Positions 16,972 to 26,788 of a stretch of DNA of 37,766 nucleotides are shown one piece after another. The position numbers and the translations under genes are program-made. The stretch is from an uncultured Gilliamella sp. (lineage in GTDB: Bacteria; Pseudomonadota; Gammaproteobacteria; Enterobacterales; Orbaceae), in assembly GCA_945276085.1 (NCBI GenBank), contig CALYPO010000009.1:1-37766 (forward strand), given 5' to 3'. The number at the start of each line of letters is the position of its first letter. The stretch's first letter is position 1. The notes under the pieces were generated by a model. The model was given only the letters and a program-made list of their open reading frames with translations. It was not told where the DNA came from and did no database searches.

Positions 16972-17697
16972 ATGACCCGAATTTTTCAACCCTATACGCT
17001 TTCGCAAAATAGCCTAATAGAATTAAATAATGACGCTTTCAATCATCTTATTCGTGTATTAAGAATGAAAGTCGGTGAAGAGATTACCCTTTTTGATGGT
17101 TCAAACCATATCTTGCCCGCGACCATACACGAGATTAATAAAAAATCTGTAAAAGTAACAACAAAGGATTTGATTTTAGATGATCGTGAATCACCATTAA
17201 ATATCCATTTAGGACAAGTCATATCTCGTGGCGAAAAAATGGAGTTTACTATCCAAAAATCAGTCGAGCTAGGTGTTGCAAGTATTACACCTTTACTTTC
17301 TGAACGTTGTGGAGTCAAACTCGATGAGGAACGGCTGGAAAAAAAAGTACAACAATGGCAAAAAATCGTGATTTCTGCTTGTGAACAATGTGGACGTAAT
17401 ATCATTCCTAAAATAAATCCAGTTGTAAAATTAGAAAATTGGTGTGCAAATTTAACTGACGGACTAAAACTTAATCTTCACCCTAAAGCTAAGCAAGGTA
17501 TTAATCAATTAACGTGCGAACATAACACCCTCAATTTACTTATTGGCCCGGAAGGTGGGCTTTCAGATGACGAAATAAATTTGACTCATCAATATCATTT
17601 TACTGACCTATTACTAGGACCACGAGTTTTACGCACCGAAACAGCGGCGCTAACAGCCATAACTGCATTACAAGTTCGTTTTGGTGATTTGGGATAA
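16972..17697 (+). CDS. rsmE: 16S rRNA (uracil-1498-N3)-methyltransferase RsmE
   Basis: RsmE methylates N3 of U1498 in 16S rRNA. The 241-residue SPOUT-class enzyme has an N-terminal PUA-like RNA-binding part ([12 protein letters not shown]) and the SAM-binding trefoil knot at the C-terminus, with [14 protein letters not shown] and [31 protein letters not shown] and SERCGVKL are further family marks. Its position upstream of gshB is the conserved enterobacterial order. Confidence 0.97.
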   Translation: MTRIFQPYTLSQNSLIELNNDAFNHLIRVLRMKVGEEITLFDGSNHILPATIHEINKKSVKVTTKDLILDDRESPLNIHLGQVISRGEKMEFTIQKSVELGVASITPLLSERCGVKLDEERLEKKVQQWQKIVISACEQCGRNIIPKINPVVKLENWCANLTDGLKLNLHPKAKQGINQLTCEHNTLNLLIGPEGGLSDDEINLTHQYHFTDLLLGPRVLRTETAALTAITALQVRFGDLG

Positions 17698-17806
17698 TCA
17701 ATAAAAAAGCGTGATAATAAATGTTTATTTGCATCTCATTGAGTAACGAGTATGATAGTTGCCAGCATAATTAAATGCTATTTTATAACGCCATTTATCA
17801 ACAATG

Positions 17807-17835
17807 TTTCAAACATACCTTATAAACGGTATAAA
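17807..17835 (+). promoter_or_regulatory. Probable promoter of gshB
   Basis: TATAAA (17830-17835) lies 17 bases after a weak -35, TTTCAA (17807-17812). The gshB start is 56 bases downstream. The 194-base rsmE-gshB gap has no clear terminator, so read-through from rsmE is possible. Confidence 0.45.
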
Positions 17836-17891
17836 ATCGCACAACGTAATATCGTGTTAGTAAAACCAATAAAAATCAGTAAGGAGTTACC

Positions 17892-18842
17892 ATGATTAAG
17901 CTTGGTATTGTAATGGATCCAATTAGCCAAATAAAAATAAAAAAAGACACCAGTTTTGCCATGTTACATGAAGCACAAAAACGAGGCTACCAACTTTTTT
18001 ATATGGAAATGAACGACCTGTTCTTACTAAACGGTGAAGCTTATGCAACCACTCGTACTTTAACCGTTCATAATGATAACTCTCACTGGTTTGATATGGG
18101 AGATGAACAAACGCTGCCATTAAGTGAACTCGACGTAATATTAATGCGAAAAGACCCACCATTTGATACTGAATTTATCTACGCAACTTATATTCTAGAA
18201 CGGGCTGAAGCAAAAGGTGTACTGGTGGTGAATAAACCACAAAGTTTGCGAGATTGTAATGAGAAGTTATTCACTGCATGGTTTGCTGAATTTACGCCAG
18301 AAACACTCGTTACGCGTCAAACCAATCAACTAAAATCGTTTTATCAAAAATACGGCGATATTATTTTAAAACCCCTTGATGGTATGGGCGGCGCCTCGAT
18401 TTTCAGAATAAAAGCGGGCGATCCTAATGTCTCGGTAATTATTGAAACACTTACAGAACATAATAGCCGTTACTGTATGGCTCAAACCTACATACCGGCT
18501 ATTAAAGATGGTGATAAACGTGTTTTAGTTGTTGACGGTGAACCCGTTCCTTATTGTTTAGCCAGAATCCCTCAAAAAGGCGAAACCAGAGGTAATCTTG
18601 CTGCCGGTGGTCATGGGGAAGTTAGAGCATTAAGTGAAAGTGATTGGCAGATTGCTAAAAGCATAGCACCCGTATTAAAACAAAAAGGTTTACTGTTTGT
18701 TGGTTTAGATATTATTGGTGATAAACTAACTGAAATCAATGTAACAAGTCCAACCTGTGTACGTGAGATTGAATCTGAAAACCCCAAACTTTCTATTACC
18801 GGTATGTTAATGGATGCGATTGAACGTCGATTAAATAAGTAG
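17892..18842 (+). CDS. gshB: Glutathione synthetase
   Basis: GshB ligates gamma-glutamylcysteine and glycine with ATP to form glutathione. At 316 residues it matches E. coli exactly. The ATP-grasp fold shows MDPISQIKIKKDTSFAML (8-25), LMRKDPPFDTEFIYATY, the ATP-binding ILKPLDGMGGASIFR and GLDIIGDKLTEINVTSPT. AAGGAG six bases before the ATG is one of the best ribosome binding sites in the window. It leads the gshB, GNAT, yqgE, ruvX run. Confidence 0.98.
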   Translation: MIKLGIVMDPISQIKIKKDTSFAMLHEAQKRGYQLFYMEMNDLFLLNGEAYATTRTLTVHNDNSHWFDMGDEQTLPLSELDVILMRKDPPFDTEFIYATYILERAEAKGVLVVNKPQSLRDCNEKLFTAWFAEFTPETLVTRQTNQLKSFYQKYGDIILKPLDGMGGASIFRIKAGDPNVSVIIETLTEHNSRYCMAQTYIPAIKDGDKRVLVVDGEPVPYCLARIPQKGETRGNLAAGGHGEVRALSESDWQIAKSIAPVLKQKGLLFVGLDIIGDKLTEINVTSPTCVREIESENPKLSITGMLMDAIERRLNK

Positions 18843-18850
18843 AGAAAAAA

Positions 18851-19303
18851 ATGATTAGAGAATTTCAAAGTAAAGATTTAGACACAGTGATGAATATATG
18901 GCTTGAAGGTAACCAACAAGCACATAGCTTTATTGATCCGCAATTTTTTAAACAAAATTATGACATTGTCAAAATGTTAATTCCGATGTCAACGGTGTAT
19001 GTACAAGATCTTAACGGTGTTAAAGGTTTCATTGGCGTAACCGAAAATTACATCTCGGGTCTCTTTGTTGTACCTGAATATCGTGGGCAAGGCATTGGTA
19101 AAGCGCTAGTTGAAAAAGCTAAGCAGCGCCATAGTGAGTTACTAGTACATGTTTATAAGAAAAATAGTTCTGCAATTAACTTTTTTTTATCGCAACAATT
19201 TGAAATTATAAACGAATCAATCAATGAAGAGAGTAACGAACCTGAATTATTGATGCGTTGTAATATCCAACATCATGTAAAAATTGGCAAATGTGCATTA
19301 TAA
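18851..19303 (+). CDS. GNAT-family N-acetyltransferase (YiaC/YjaB-like)
   Basis: A 150-residue GNAT acetyltransferase that transfers acetyl from acetyl-CoA to an amine or lysine. The N-terminus MIREFQSKDLDTVMNIWLEG resembles YiaC, and the acetyl-CoA loop is VVPEYRGQGIGKALV (about 74-88), followed by VYKKNSSAINFF. YiaC has lysine acetyltransferase activity in E. coli; the substrate here is not known. It starts 8 bases after gshB, inserted between gshB and yqgE, which are adjacent in many relatives. Confidence 0.88.
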   Translation: MIREFQSKDLDTVMNIWLEGNQQAHSFIDPQFFKQNYDIVKMLIPMSTVYVQDLNGVKGFIGVTENYISGLFVVPEYRGQGIGKALVEKAKQRHSELLVHVYKKNSSAINFFLSQQFEIINESINEESNEPELLMRCNIQHHVKIGKCAL

Positions 19304-19322
19304 ACTATAGAAATGTGAGCAT

Positions 19323-19880
19323 ATGAATTTAAAAAATCATTTTATCGTGGCAATGCCAACTATCACTGAGCCAACATTTAGTCGATCTGTTGTATATATT
19401 TGCGAACATAATCGTGATGGGGCAATGGGGATTGTTATCAATAAACCAATACAAGATCTTAATGTCGCCGCAGTCTTAGCTCGCCTTGAAATTACCGCAA
19501 GTAAAAACTGTGCTGAACTTGAGCATCCTGTTTTTGCTGGTGGGCCAATAGCTGAAGAACAGGGATTTATTTTGCATACGCCGCAACAAGGGTTTGCATC
19601 CAGCATAAAAATTTCGGATGATATAATGATTACCACATCGCTTGATCTACTAAAATCAATCGGTTCGCCTGAGCAACCTAAAGATATGTTTTTAGCATTA
19701 GGTTATTCTGGGTGGCAGTCACTGCAATTAGAAGCTGAAGTAGCACGTAATGATTGGTTAGTGACAGATGTTGATCCAAAAATTATTTTTGAATCCGCAA
19801 TTGAAGATCGTTGGCAAAAAGCAGCGCAATCACTCGGTATTAACATAAATACGATTTCGCACCAAATGGGAAATGCATAA
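19323..19880 (+). CDS. yqgE: YqgE/AlgH family protein (UPF0301)
   Basis: This 185-residue protein belongs to UPF0301 (YqgE/AlgH), whose biochemical function is not established. Family segments are NHFIVAMPTITEPTFSRSV (5-23), GAMGIVINKP, VFAGGPIAEEQGFILH and LALGYSGWQSLQLEAEVARN. It is 3 bases upstream of ruvX, the conserved gene pair in gammaproteobacteria. GTGAG precedes the ATG. Confidence 0.95.
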   Translation: MNLKNHFIVAMPTITEPTFSRSVVYICEHNRDGAMGIVINKPIQDLNVAAVLARLEITASKNCAELEHPVFAGGPIAEEQGFILHTPQQGFASSIKISDDIMITTSLDLLKSIGSPEQPKDMFLALGYSGWQSLQLEAEVARNDWLVTDVDPKIIFESAIEDRWQKAAQSLGININTISHQMGNA

Positions 19881-19883
19881 TAA

Positions 19884-20294
19884 ATGGCAACAATAATTGC
19901 ATTTGATTTTGGAACTGCGAGCATTGGCGCTGCGATTGGGCAAGATATTACCAAAACAGCGAATCCATTATGCGCTTTTAAAGCGCGTGATGGTATTCCG
20001 AATTGGCAAGCAATTGAAAAAATGTTAAATGAATGGAAACCTGACTATTTGGTTGTAGGCTTACCACTTAACATGGATGGGACTGAACAACCGTTAACTG
20101 CTCGAGCACGTAAATTCGCTAATCGTTTGCATGGTATGTTTGGTTATCAAGTCCATCTGCAAGATGAACGGCTATCTACCGTTGAGGCAAAATCCCATAT
20201 TTTTGCTTCTCGTGGTTATAAAGCGCTGGAAAAGGGGCATGTTGATGCAACATCAGCAATTATCATTCTAGAAAGTTGGTTTGAAGCCAATTAA
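19884..20294 (+). CDS. ruvX: RuvX/YqgF, RNase H-fold nuclease (pre-16S rRNA processing)
   Basis: YqgF (RuvX) is an RNase H-fold nuclease implicated in 5' maturation of 16S rRNA. The 136-residue protein has the nucleotide-binding/active-site [17 protein letters not shown] (4-20), [15 protein letters not shown] and the acidic DERLSTVEA. The last codons and stop form the left arm of the terminator at 20287-20311, so it ends the gshB-yqgE-ruvX transcript. Confidence 0.96.
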   Translation: MATIIAFDFGTASIGAAIGQDITKTANPLCAFKARDGIPNWQAIEKMLNEWKPDYLVVGLPLNMDGTEQPLTARARKFANRLHGMFGYQVHLQDERLSTVEAKSHIFASRGYKALEKGHVDATSAIIILESWFEAN

Positions 20295-20311
20295 TTATGT
20301 TAATTAATTGG
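20287..20311 (+). terminator. Terminator overlapping the ruvX stop codon
   Basis: CCAATTAATTA (20287-20297) pairs perfectly with TAATTAATTGG (20301-20311) around a TGT loop, followed by TTATTTC. The 11-bp stem includes the final two codons and the TAA of ruvX. Confidence 0.75.
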
Positions 20312-20394
20312 TTATTTCATATAATTATAGATCGCCATTCCATTGCTTCCTTGCTAAAATATCAGCAATTTTTCTATTGTAAGGATTACTCCTC

Positions 20395-21432
20395 GTGTCA
20401 AATAACAACTCTCTAAGTTATAAAGATGCTGGCGTTGATATTGATGCCGGTAACGAACTCGTTAATCGAATCAAATCAGTAGTAAAAGCGACTAAGCGCC
20501 CAGAAGTCATGGGGGGTTTAGGCGGATTTGGTGCACTATGTGCAATTCCGCAAAAATACAAAGAGCCTATTTTAGTATCTGGAACAGATGGCGTTGGTAC
20601 TAAACTCCGTCTGGCTATGGATTTAAATCGACATGATGCAATTGGCATTGATTTAGTTGCGATGTGCGTTAATGATCTTATTGTGCAAGGTGCAGAACCG
20701 CTATTTTTCCTTGATTATTATGCCACAGGTAAACTTAACGTTGATGTAGCAACTACAGTCGTCACAGGGATTGCTGAAGGCTGTAAGCAAGCGGGGTGTG
20801 CATTAGTTGGCGGTGAAACAGCTGAAATGCCAGGCATGTATCATGGTAATGATTATGACTTAGCAGGATTTTGTGTGGGTGTTGTTGAAAAAACGGAAAT
20901 GATTGATGGCAGCAAAGTACAAGATGGTGATGCGTTGATTGCTTTAGCATCGAGTGGGCCACACTCCAATGGCTATTCGCTAGTACGGAAGATTATCGAA
21001 GTGAGTGGGGTAAATCCAGCAAAAACACAATTAGAAGACAAAACGCTGGCCGATCACTTACTTGCACCAACAAAAATCTATGTAAAATCGATTCTAAACT
21101 TAATTACGCAAATTGATGTGCATGCCATAGCACATATCACTGGTGGTGGATTTTGGGAAAACATTCCGCGCGTTTTGCCCGACAATACTCAAGCGATAAT
21201 TAATGAAAACAGTTGGCAATGGCCTGCAATCTTTAATTGGCTACAGCAGGCAGGTAATGTGGATCGTCACGAAATGTACCGAACATTTAACTGTGGAGTT
21301 GGATTGATTATTGCGCTACCTAAATCACTTGCAGCTAAAGCCATTACCATACTCAATAATCAAGGTGAAAAGGCTTGGTTACTCGGTGAAATTAAACACT
21401 CAACGTCAAACGAACGTGTAATAATAAAATAG
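20395..21432 (+). CDS. purM: Phosphoribosylformylglycinamidine cyclo-ligase PurM
   Basis: PurM closes the imidazole ring to form aminoimidazole ribonucleotide in purine synthesis. The 345-residue protein equals E. coli PurM in length. It starts with GTG at 20395, with AAGGA nine bases upstream. [50 protein letters not shown] and [15 protein letters not shown] mark the PurM fold. The usual partner purN is absent; a terminator follows directly. No clear PurR box is visible; TTGCT-N8-AGCAA (about 20351-20368) upstream is a small inverted repeat. Confidence 0.97.
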   Translation: MSNNNSLSYKDAGVDIDAGNELVNRIKSVVKATKRPEVMGGLGGFGALCAIPQKYKEPILVSGTDGVGTKLRLAMDLNRHDAIGIDLVAMCVNDLIVQGAEPLFFLDYYATGKLNVDVATTVVTGIAEGCKQAGCALVGGETAEMPGMYHGNDYDLAGFCVGVVEKTEMIDGSKVQDGDALIALASSGPHSNGYSLVRKIIEVSGVNPAKTQLEDKTLADHLLAPTKIYVKSILNLITQIDVHAIAHITGGGFWENIPRVLPDNTQAIINENSWQWPAIFNWLQQAGNVDRHEMYRTFNCGVGLIIALPKSLAAKAITILNNQGEKAWLLGEIKHSTSNERVIIK

Positions 21433-21768
21433 CCAAGTGGTTAACACTATTATTATCCAACCATACAGGTTGGATAATAATAAGCAATAGGTAAAACGTA
21501 GTAGAGAACCACCCTCATTATTAGAAGGTTTTATCGTTAAGTTGATAAATCACCAACAGGTATTTTTTATTGCCTATTGAATTGATTAATTATGCCCTTT
21601 TTTAAATTTTCAACTATATTAATATCGATTTCAGTCACTCAAAAATTCAAAGAGTTAAACAAAAAATTTAACATAAAAATAACGAAAAGCTATCTTACTT
21701 TCTGGTACAATAATATTAATTATTATAACTAAGTAATGTCATAATACTCTAGAATACAAGGTTTTTTA
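21433..21768. other. Intergenic region purM-nifJ
   Basis: This 336-base gap holds the purM terminator and then AT-rich DNA without a credible gene. TTGATAAATCACCA (21542-21555) keeps only one half of an FNR site. A TACAAT -10-like hexamer lies near 21706 upstream of nifJ. AAGG eight bases before the nifJ ATG serves as ribosome binding site. Confidence 0.5.
21448..21482 (+). terminator. Terminator of purM
   Basis: A perfect 15-bp stem (21448-21462 with 21468-21482; core TATCCAACC/GGTTGGATA) around a 5-base loop lies 15 bases after the purM stop. Confidence 0.8.
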
Positions 21769-24700
21769 ATGATCATATCAGATGCTAATAGTGCGGTATC
21801 TTCCGTTGCTTATCGTGCAAACGAAGTCATTGCTATTTATCCAATAACACCAAGTTCATCAATGGCAGAACAAGCTAGTACATGGGCTGAATTCAATAAA
21901 CCTAACGTGTTTGGGGATATCCCTAAAGTGGTTGAAATGCAATCTGAAGCAGGCGCGATTTCAACTGTGCATGGCGCGTTAATGACAGGTGCATTAGCTA
22001 CCTCATTTACCTCATCGCAAGGTTTGCTACTGATGATTCCATCCCTGTATAAAATCGCTGGGGAACTGACACCATTTGTTTTACACGTTGCTGCACGTAC
22101 CGTTGCGACTCATGCTCTATCAATTTTTGGTGATCACTCCGATGTGATGTCAATCAGGCAAACTGGTTTTGCGATGCTCTGCTCAAGCTCGGTACAAGAA
22201 GCACAAGATTTAGCGTTAATCGCGCAAATGGCAACCTTTAATAGTCGTGTGCCTTTTGTCCACTTTTTTGATGGGTTTAGAACCTCACATGAAGTCAATA
22301 AAATCTATCCACTGACTGACGAAGATATCCATCAACTTTTACCTCATGAAGCCATTAAAGCTTACCGTTCTCGAGCTTTAACACCCGATAAGCCGGTTAT
22401 ACGAGGTACATCAGCTAACCCAGATACCTTTTTCCAATGCCGTGAAGCAGTCAATCCTTATTACAATAACACTTATCAGCATGTTGTCGATGCGATGGAC
22501 GCTTTTGAACAACAAACAGGTCGAAAGTATCAGCCATTCGAATATTATGGTGCTAATGATGCCGAGCGAGTAATAGTTATCATGGGTTCGGGTGCAAGTA
22601 CTAGTAAAGAAGTCGTTGATTATTTGAATAAAAATGATGAAAAAGTGGGTGTGGTAATTGTTAGGTTATATCGCCCTTTTTCCGCCAAACATTTTCTGGA
22701 AGTTATTCCGACTAGTGTTAAAAAAGTGGCGGTATTAGATAGAACTAAAGAACCCGGTGCTCAAGCTGAGCCACTTTATTTAGATATAATGACAGCTTTT
22801 GCAGAAAGCTTTAGTCAAGGCGAACGAAGCAATATACCCAAAATAATTGGTGGACGTTATGGTTTATCATCAAAAGAGTTTGATCCTTGCTGTGTTCTGG
22901 CTATTTTTACAGAACTGCAATTAGAAAATCCTCGCCCTCGTTTTACTGTGGGTATTTATGATGATATCACCGGTTTATCGTTACCCTTACCTGAAAAGTC
23001 TATTCCTCAAAAATCTGCACTTGAAGCACTATTTTATGGGCTTGGCAGTGATGGCACAGTGTCGGCAACAAAAAATAATATCAAAATTATTGGGGATAGT
23101 TCGCCCTTTTATGTTCAGGGATTTTTTGTTTATGACTCTAAAAAAGCAGGTGGCTTAACGACTTCTCATTTACGTGTTAATTTAGAACCGATAGACTCGC
23201 CTTATTTAATTACGAGTGCACACTTTATCGGTTGTCATCAAGATCAATTTATTGATAAATATCAGATTGTTGAAAAACTTAAAGATGATGGCATTTTTTT
23301 ACTCAATACCCCTTATAGTAAAGATGAAATTTGGCATCGCTTACCGAAAGAAGTTCAAATACAATTAATTAAAAAAAGAGCACACTTTTATATCATCAAT
23401 GCAGCTAAAATAGCACGTGAATGTAATTTAGGTGCAAGAATTAATACCGTAATGCAGGCGGCTTTTTTTCATCTTTCAGAAATATTTAAAAATGACTTCA
23501 GTATTGCTCAATTAAAAGAAGTCATTGCCAAAAGTTACAGTAGCAAAGGGCAAGAATTAGTTGAAAATAACTGGAAAGCGCTTGATTTAGCTATCGCGTC
23601 ACTCGAACAAATCCCATTAAGTTGTGTCGATGAAAGTAGCACATCACGCCCAGCTATTGTGCCATATAACGCACCTGATTTTGTTAAAATGGTTACAGCA
23701 ACAATGCTAGCAGGACTTGGTGATAGTTTGCCTGTATCGGCTTTTCCCCCTGATGGCACTTGGCCAACCGGAACAACAAAATGGGAAAAACGTAATATTG
23801 CTGAAGAGATACCTATTTGGCAACCCGAGCTTTGCACGCAATGTAACCACTGTGCGGTTGCTTGCCCACATGCAGCCATTCGAGCCAAGGTTGTAGCGCC
23901 AGATGATATGATTAATGCACCTGAGTCGCTTAGTTCGCTCGAAGTGAAAGCACGTGACATGAAAGGTCAACGCTATGTATTGCAAGTTGCGCCTGAAGAT
24001 TGTACAGGTTGTAATTTATGTGTTGAAGTTTGTCCTGCCCGAGATCGAAATAACTTCGATATTAAAGCAATTAATATGCGTCCGCGTATTGAAAACCTCG
24101 ATACCCAGCGAATTAATTATGACTATTTCTCGGCGTTACCCGATCGTGATATCAAATCACTTGAACGTATTGATATCCGTACGTCACAATTACTAACACC
24201 GCTATTTGAATACTCGGGAGCATGTGCAGGCTGTGGTGAAACACCTTATATTAAATTGTTAACCCAGCTCTATGGTGATCATTTAGCCATTGCCAATGCA
24301 ACCGGCTGCTCATCGATTTATGGTGGAAATTTACCTTCTACGCCTTATACTACCGATCGTAGTGGTCGTGGACCCGCTTGGGCTAACTCATTATTTGAAG
24401 ATAATGCTGAATTTGCTTTGGGTTACCGTATTACTTATGATCAACATAAAAAACGCGTTTTACGATTATTAGAGCATGTTGCCGGTGAAATCTCACCCGA
24501 AATTACCCTAGCCTTACAATCAGCAGATGTTTCGATTGCAGATAAACGCGCACAAATTGCTATATTACGTGAACAATTAGCACACTTGGATTCGATCGAA
24601 GCTAAAGAATTAATGCAAGATGCAGACTATTTAATTGATAAGTCAGTATGGGCTATTGGTGGCGATGGTTGGGCTTATGACATTGGCTTTGGTGGGCTTG

Positions 24701-25311
24701 ATCATGTGATGAGTTTAACTGATAACGTCAATATTTTAGTATTAGATACACAATGCTACTCAAATACAGGTGGTCAGCAATCGAAGGCAACACCAATGGG
24801 TGCAGTATCTAAATTTGCCGATCTAGGGAAACACAAAGCACGTAAAGATTTAGGCATAAGTGTAATGATGTATGGTCATGTATATGTTGCGCAAATAGCA
24901 TTAGGTTCTCAGCTCAATCAGACACTTAAAGCGCTGCAAGAGGCCGAAGCCTATGATGGACCTTCACTTGTTATCGCGTATAGTCCTTGTGAAGAACATG
25001 GCTATGATCTGGCTAAATCACATGAACAGATGAAAGATTTAGTCAAATCTGGATTCTGGCCTCTTTATCGGTATGATCCACGCCGCGTAGCAGAAGGAAA
25101 ACCAGGTTTAGTATTAGACTCTAAATCACCAAATAGTGAATCATTGTCAGATATCCTACTGAAAGAACAACGATTCCGACGATTAGAGACATTAGAGCCG
25201 GCTGTTGCGAATACTTTACATGAACGATCAACAAAAATGGTTAACTCGAAGTATAAGTTTTTGCAGATGTTATCAACCTACTCAGATATTGAAACGCCTG
25301 CTGATAGTTAA
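21769..25311 (+). CDS. nifJ: Pyruvate:flavodoxin/ferredoxin oxidoreductase
   Basis: This 1180-residue single-chain enzyme oxidatively decarboxylates pyruvate to acetyl-CoA and CO2, passing electrons to flavodoxin or ferredoxin. It follows E. coli YdbK throughout. The N-terminal pyruvate-binding domain includes IYPITPSSSMAEQ (23-35) and the CoA-side domain II follows. Two [4Fe-4S] clusters are in CTQCNHC (from about 688) and CTGCNLCVEVC (from about 745). The proximal-cluster/TPP domain has CAGCGETPY (about 819) and GGDGWAYDIGFGG (about 964). All cluster cysteines are present, so it should be active under low oxygen. It is monocistronic and followed by two terminators. Confidence 0.98.
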   Translation: MIISDANSAVSSVAYRANEVIAIYPITPSSSMAEQASTWAEFNKPNVFGDIPKVVEMQSEAGAISTVHGALMTGALATSFTSSQGLLLMIPSLYKIAGELTPFVLHVAARTVATHALSIFGDHSDVMSIRQTGFAMLCSSSVQEAQDLALIAQMATFNSRVPFVHFFDGFRTSHEVNKIYPLTDEDIHQLLPHEAIKAYRSRALTPDKPVIRGTSANPDTFFQCREAVNPYYNNTYQHVVDAMDAFEQQTGRKYQPFEYYGANDAERVIVIMGSGASTSKEVVDYLNKNDEKVGVVIVRLYRPFSAKHFLEVIPTSVKKVAVLDRTKEPGAQAEPLYLDIMTAFAESFSQGERSNIPKIIGGRYGLSSKEFDPCCVLAIFTELQLENPRPRFTVGIYDDITGLSLPLPEKSIPQKSALEALFYGLGSDGTVSATKNNIKIIGDSSPFYVQGFFVYDSKKAGGLTTSHLRVNLEPIDSPYLITSAHFIGCHQDQFIDKYQIVEKLKDDGIFLLNTPYSKDEIWHRLPKEVQIQLIKKRAHFYIINAAKIARECNLGARINTVMQAAFFHLSEIFKNDFSIAQLKEVIAKSYSSKGQELVENNWKALDLAIASLEQIPLSCVDESSTSRPAIVPYNAPDFVKMVTATMLAGLGDSLPVSAFPPDGTWPTGTTKWEKRNIAEEIPIWQPELCTQCNHCAVACPHAAIRAKVVAPDDMINAPESLSSLEVKARDMKGQRYVLQVAPEDCTGCNLCVEVCPARDRNNFDIKAINMRPRIENLDTQRINYDYFSALPDRDIKSLERIDIRTSQLLTPLFEYSGACAGCGETPYIKLLTQLYGDHLAIANATGCSSIYGGNLPSTPYTTDRSGRGPAWANSLFEDNAEFALGYRITYDQHKKRVLRLLEHVAGEISPEITLALQSADVSIADKRAQIAILREQLAHLDSIEAKELMQDADYLIDKSVWAIGGDGWAYDIGFGGLDHVMSLTDNVNILVLDTQCYSNTGGQQSKATPMGAVSKFADLGKHKARKDLGISVMMYGHVYVAQIALGSQLNQTLKALQEAEAYDGPSLVIAYSPCEEHGYDLAKSHEQMKDLVKSGFWPLYRYDPRRVAEGKPGLVLDSKSPNSESLSDILLKEQRFRRLETLEPAVANTLHERSTKMVNSKYKFLQMLSTYSDIETPADS

Positions 25312-25312
25312 C

Positions 25313-25373
25313 TAACCTTATCAAGGTTAACCAAATTAACTGCGCTTATTTATCATTGTTAAATAAGCGCAGT
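25313..25373 (+). terminator. Tandem terminators of nifJ
   Basis: TAACCTT/AAGGTTA (25313-25329) forms a small hairpin immediately after the stop. It is followed by a perfect 14-bp stem, ACTGCGCTTATTTA (25339-25352) with TAAATAAGCGCAGT (25360-25373), around a 7-base loop. Confidence 0.85.
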
Positions 25374-25518
25374 ATTTAAAAAAAAGATTTAATTGTGCAA
25401 AAAAGCACCAATAGAGTGCATTTCAACATTTCCCCTACTCACACTTACCAATACAATAAATACAAATGTTCTTGACTTAGATAACAAAATTAAGCATTAC
25501 ATAATCGGCAATTGAAAC

Positions 25519-25527
25519 TGGTATAAA
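25519..25527 (+). promoter_or_regulatory. Extended -10 promoter of the exported aminotransferase
   Basis: TGGTATAAA (25519-25527) is an extended -10 element 52 bases before the ATG. No good -35 is present, which is common for extended -10 promoters. Confidence 0.45.
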
Positions 25528-25578
25528 TATTGCATCAAACTATTACCGACAGAAGATCAACTAATGGTGAGGTGAATA

Positions 25579-26766
25579 ATGGATGCAAATTTAAATATCA
25601 GCCGTCGAAGTTTATTAACATTCTCTGGTGCGGCAATTGCTGGTTTATCAATAAATCAATTACTGTCCAAAGCCCATGCTCAAGAAGTGCAAAAATCGAT
25701 CGCTTTTTCATTGCCCATGCTTGATACAGTTGTAACACCTGATGCAAATAATCCAGTAAGGCTTAACTTTAATGAGAATGCTTTAGGTATGTCACCTTCA
25801 GCCAAACAAGCAGCAATTGATGCAGTTCCTAAAGCTAACCGTTATGCTAAAGCGGAGATGCCGATTTTAAGTCAGTCATTAGCAGAACATCATAATGTCA
25901 GTGAAAAACAAATACTCTTGACTGCCGGTTCATCAGAAGGTATTAGAAGCACCATCGCTGCTTTTGTAAAACCCAATACTCAGCTAGTTATACCTGAACT
26001 TACCTACAGTGATGGAGAACAATTTGCTAAAATTTTTAATTTAAAAATAACCAAAGTACCTTGTTTAAATGACTGGAAAATTGATATCAACGGGTTAAGA
26101 AAAGCCGTTGAAGCTCATCAAGGATTCTCAATAGTTTATTTAGTTAACCCTAATAATCCAACTTCTACTGTGTTTGGTTTACCTGAAATTGAATCATGGG
26201 TAGCGAGCAAACCTAACAATACTATTTTTATTTTTGATGAAGCATATGCCGAATTTGTCAATGATCCAACCTTTAAGTCTGCCGATAAATTTATTACACA
26301 AGGTTACGAAAATATTGTATTACTTAAAACATTTTCAAAAATACACGCAATGGCGGGATTACGTGTTGGTTATGTTGTTAGTACCGAAGTTCACATACAA
26401 AATATTTCACAATATGTCGCAGGTGAAAAACTTAATTATTGTGGTGTTTGTGCTGCTTTGGCTTCGATGAAAGATAAACAATATCTGACTTATTCCAAAA
26501 AAGCTGTTGATGTATCGAGGGAAATTATGGAAAAAACATTATCAGACCTTGGGCTACATTATCTTAAATCAGAAACAAACTTCATATTTCACCAAACGCC
26601 AATTGATTTGAATAAATATCGTGAATTGATGAAACAAAAATTTATATTAATTGGTAGAGATTTTGCACCAGCTACAAACTGGTGTCGAATATCACTTGGA
26701 ACACCAGGTGAAATGCTTTATGTGGCTAATGTAATGCGTGAATTGAAAGAACAGGGGAAAATTTAA
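25579..26766 (+). CDS. Tat-exported PLP aminotransferase (histidinol-phosphate aminotransferase-like)
   Basis: A 395-residue fold-type I aminotransferase of the HisC-like branch with an N-terminal twin-arginine signal: SRRSLLTFSG (Arg9, Arg10), a hydrophobic stretch to about residue 29, and an AHA cleavage site before Gln35. Enzyme motifs are LNFNENALG (62-70), NPNNPT (190-195), FDEAYAEF (Asp220) and TFSK with PLP lysine 254, followed by GLRVGY; GRDFAPATNWCRISLG holds the carboxylate-binding arginine. Tat export fits a protein folded around its cofactor. Histidine synthesis is cytoplasmic, so the periplasmic role must be different and is unknown. GAGGTG precedes the ATG, and the gene is monocistronic. 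Confidence 0.87.
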   Translation: MDANLNISRRSLLTFSGAAIAGLSINQLLSKAHAQEVQKSIAFSLPMLDTVVTPDANNPVRLNFNENALGMSPSAKQAAIDAVPKANRYAKAEMPILSQSLAEHHNVSEKQILLTAGSSEGIRSTIAAFVKPNTQLVIPELTYSDGEQFAKIFNLKITKVPCLNDWKIDINGLRKAVEAHQGFSIVYLVNPNNPTSTVFGLPEIESWVASKPNNTIFIFDEAYAEFVNDPTFKSADKFITQGYENIVLLKTFSKIHAMAGLRVGYVVSTEVHIQNISQYVAGEKLNYCGVCAALASMKDKQYLTYSKKAVDVSREIMEKTLSDLGLHYLKSETNFIFHQTPIDLNKYRELMKQKFILIGRDFAPATNWCRISLGTPGEMLYVANVMRELKEQGKI

Positions 26767-26788
26767 TTTAGCAATGCTCAAAAATAAT

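Noticed and set aside
21542-21555. Possible FNR site upstream of nifJ
   Set aside because: Only the left half TTGAT fits; the right half CACCA differs from ATCAA at most positions.
23535-23960. Long antisense open frame inside nifJ
   Set aside because: It mirrors the conserved ferredoxin-domain coding sequence and has no independent start signal or recognisable domain.
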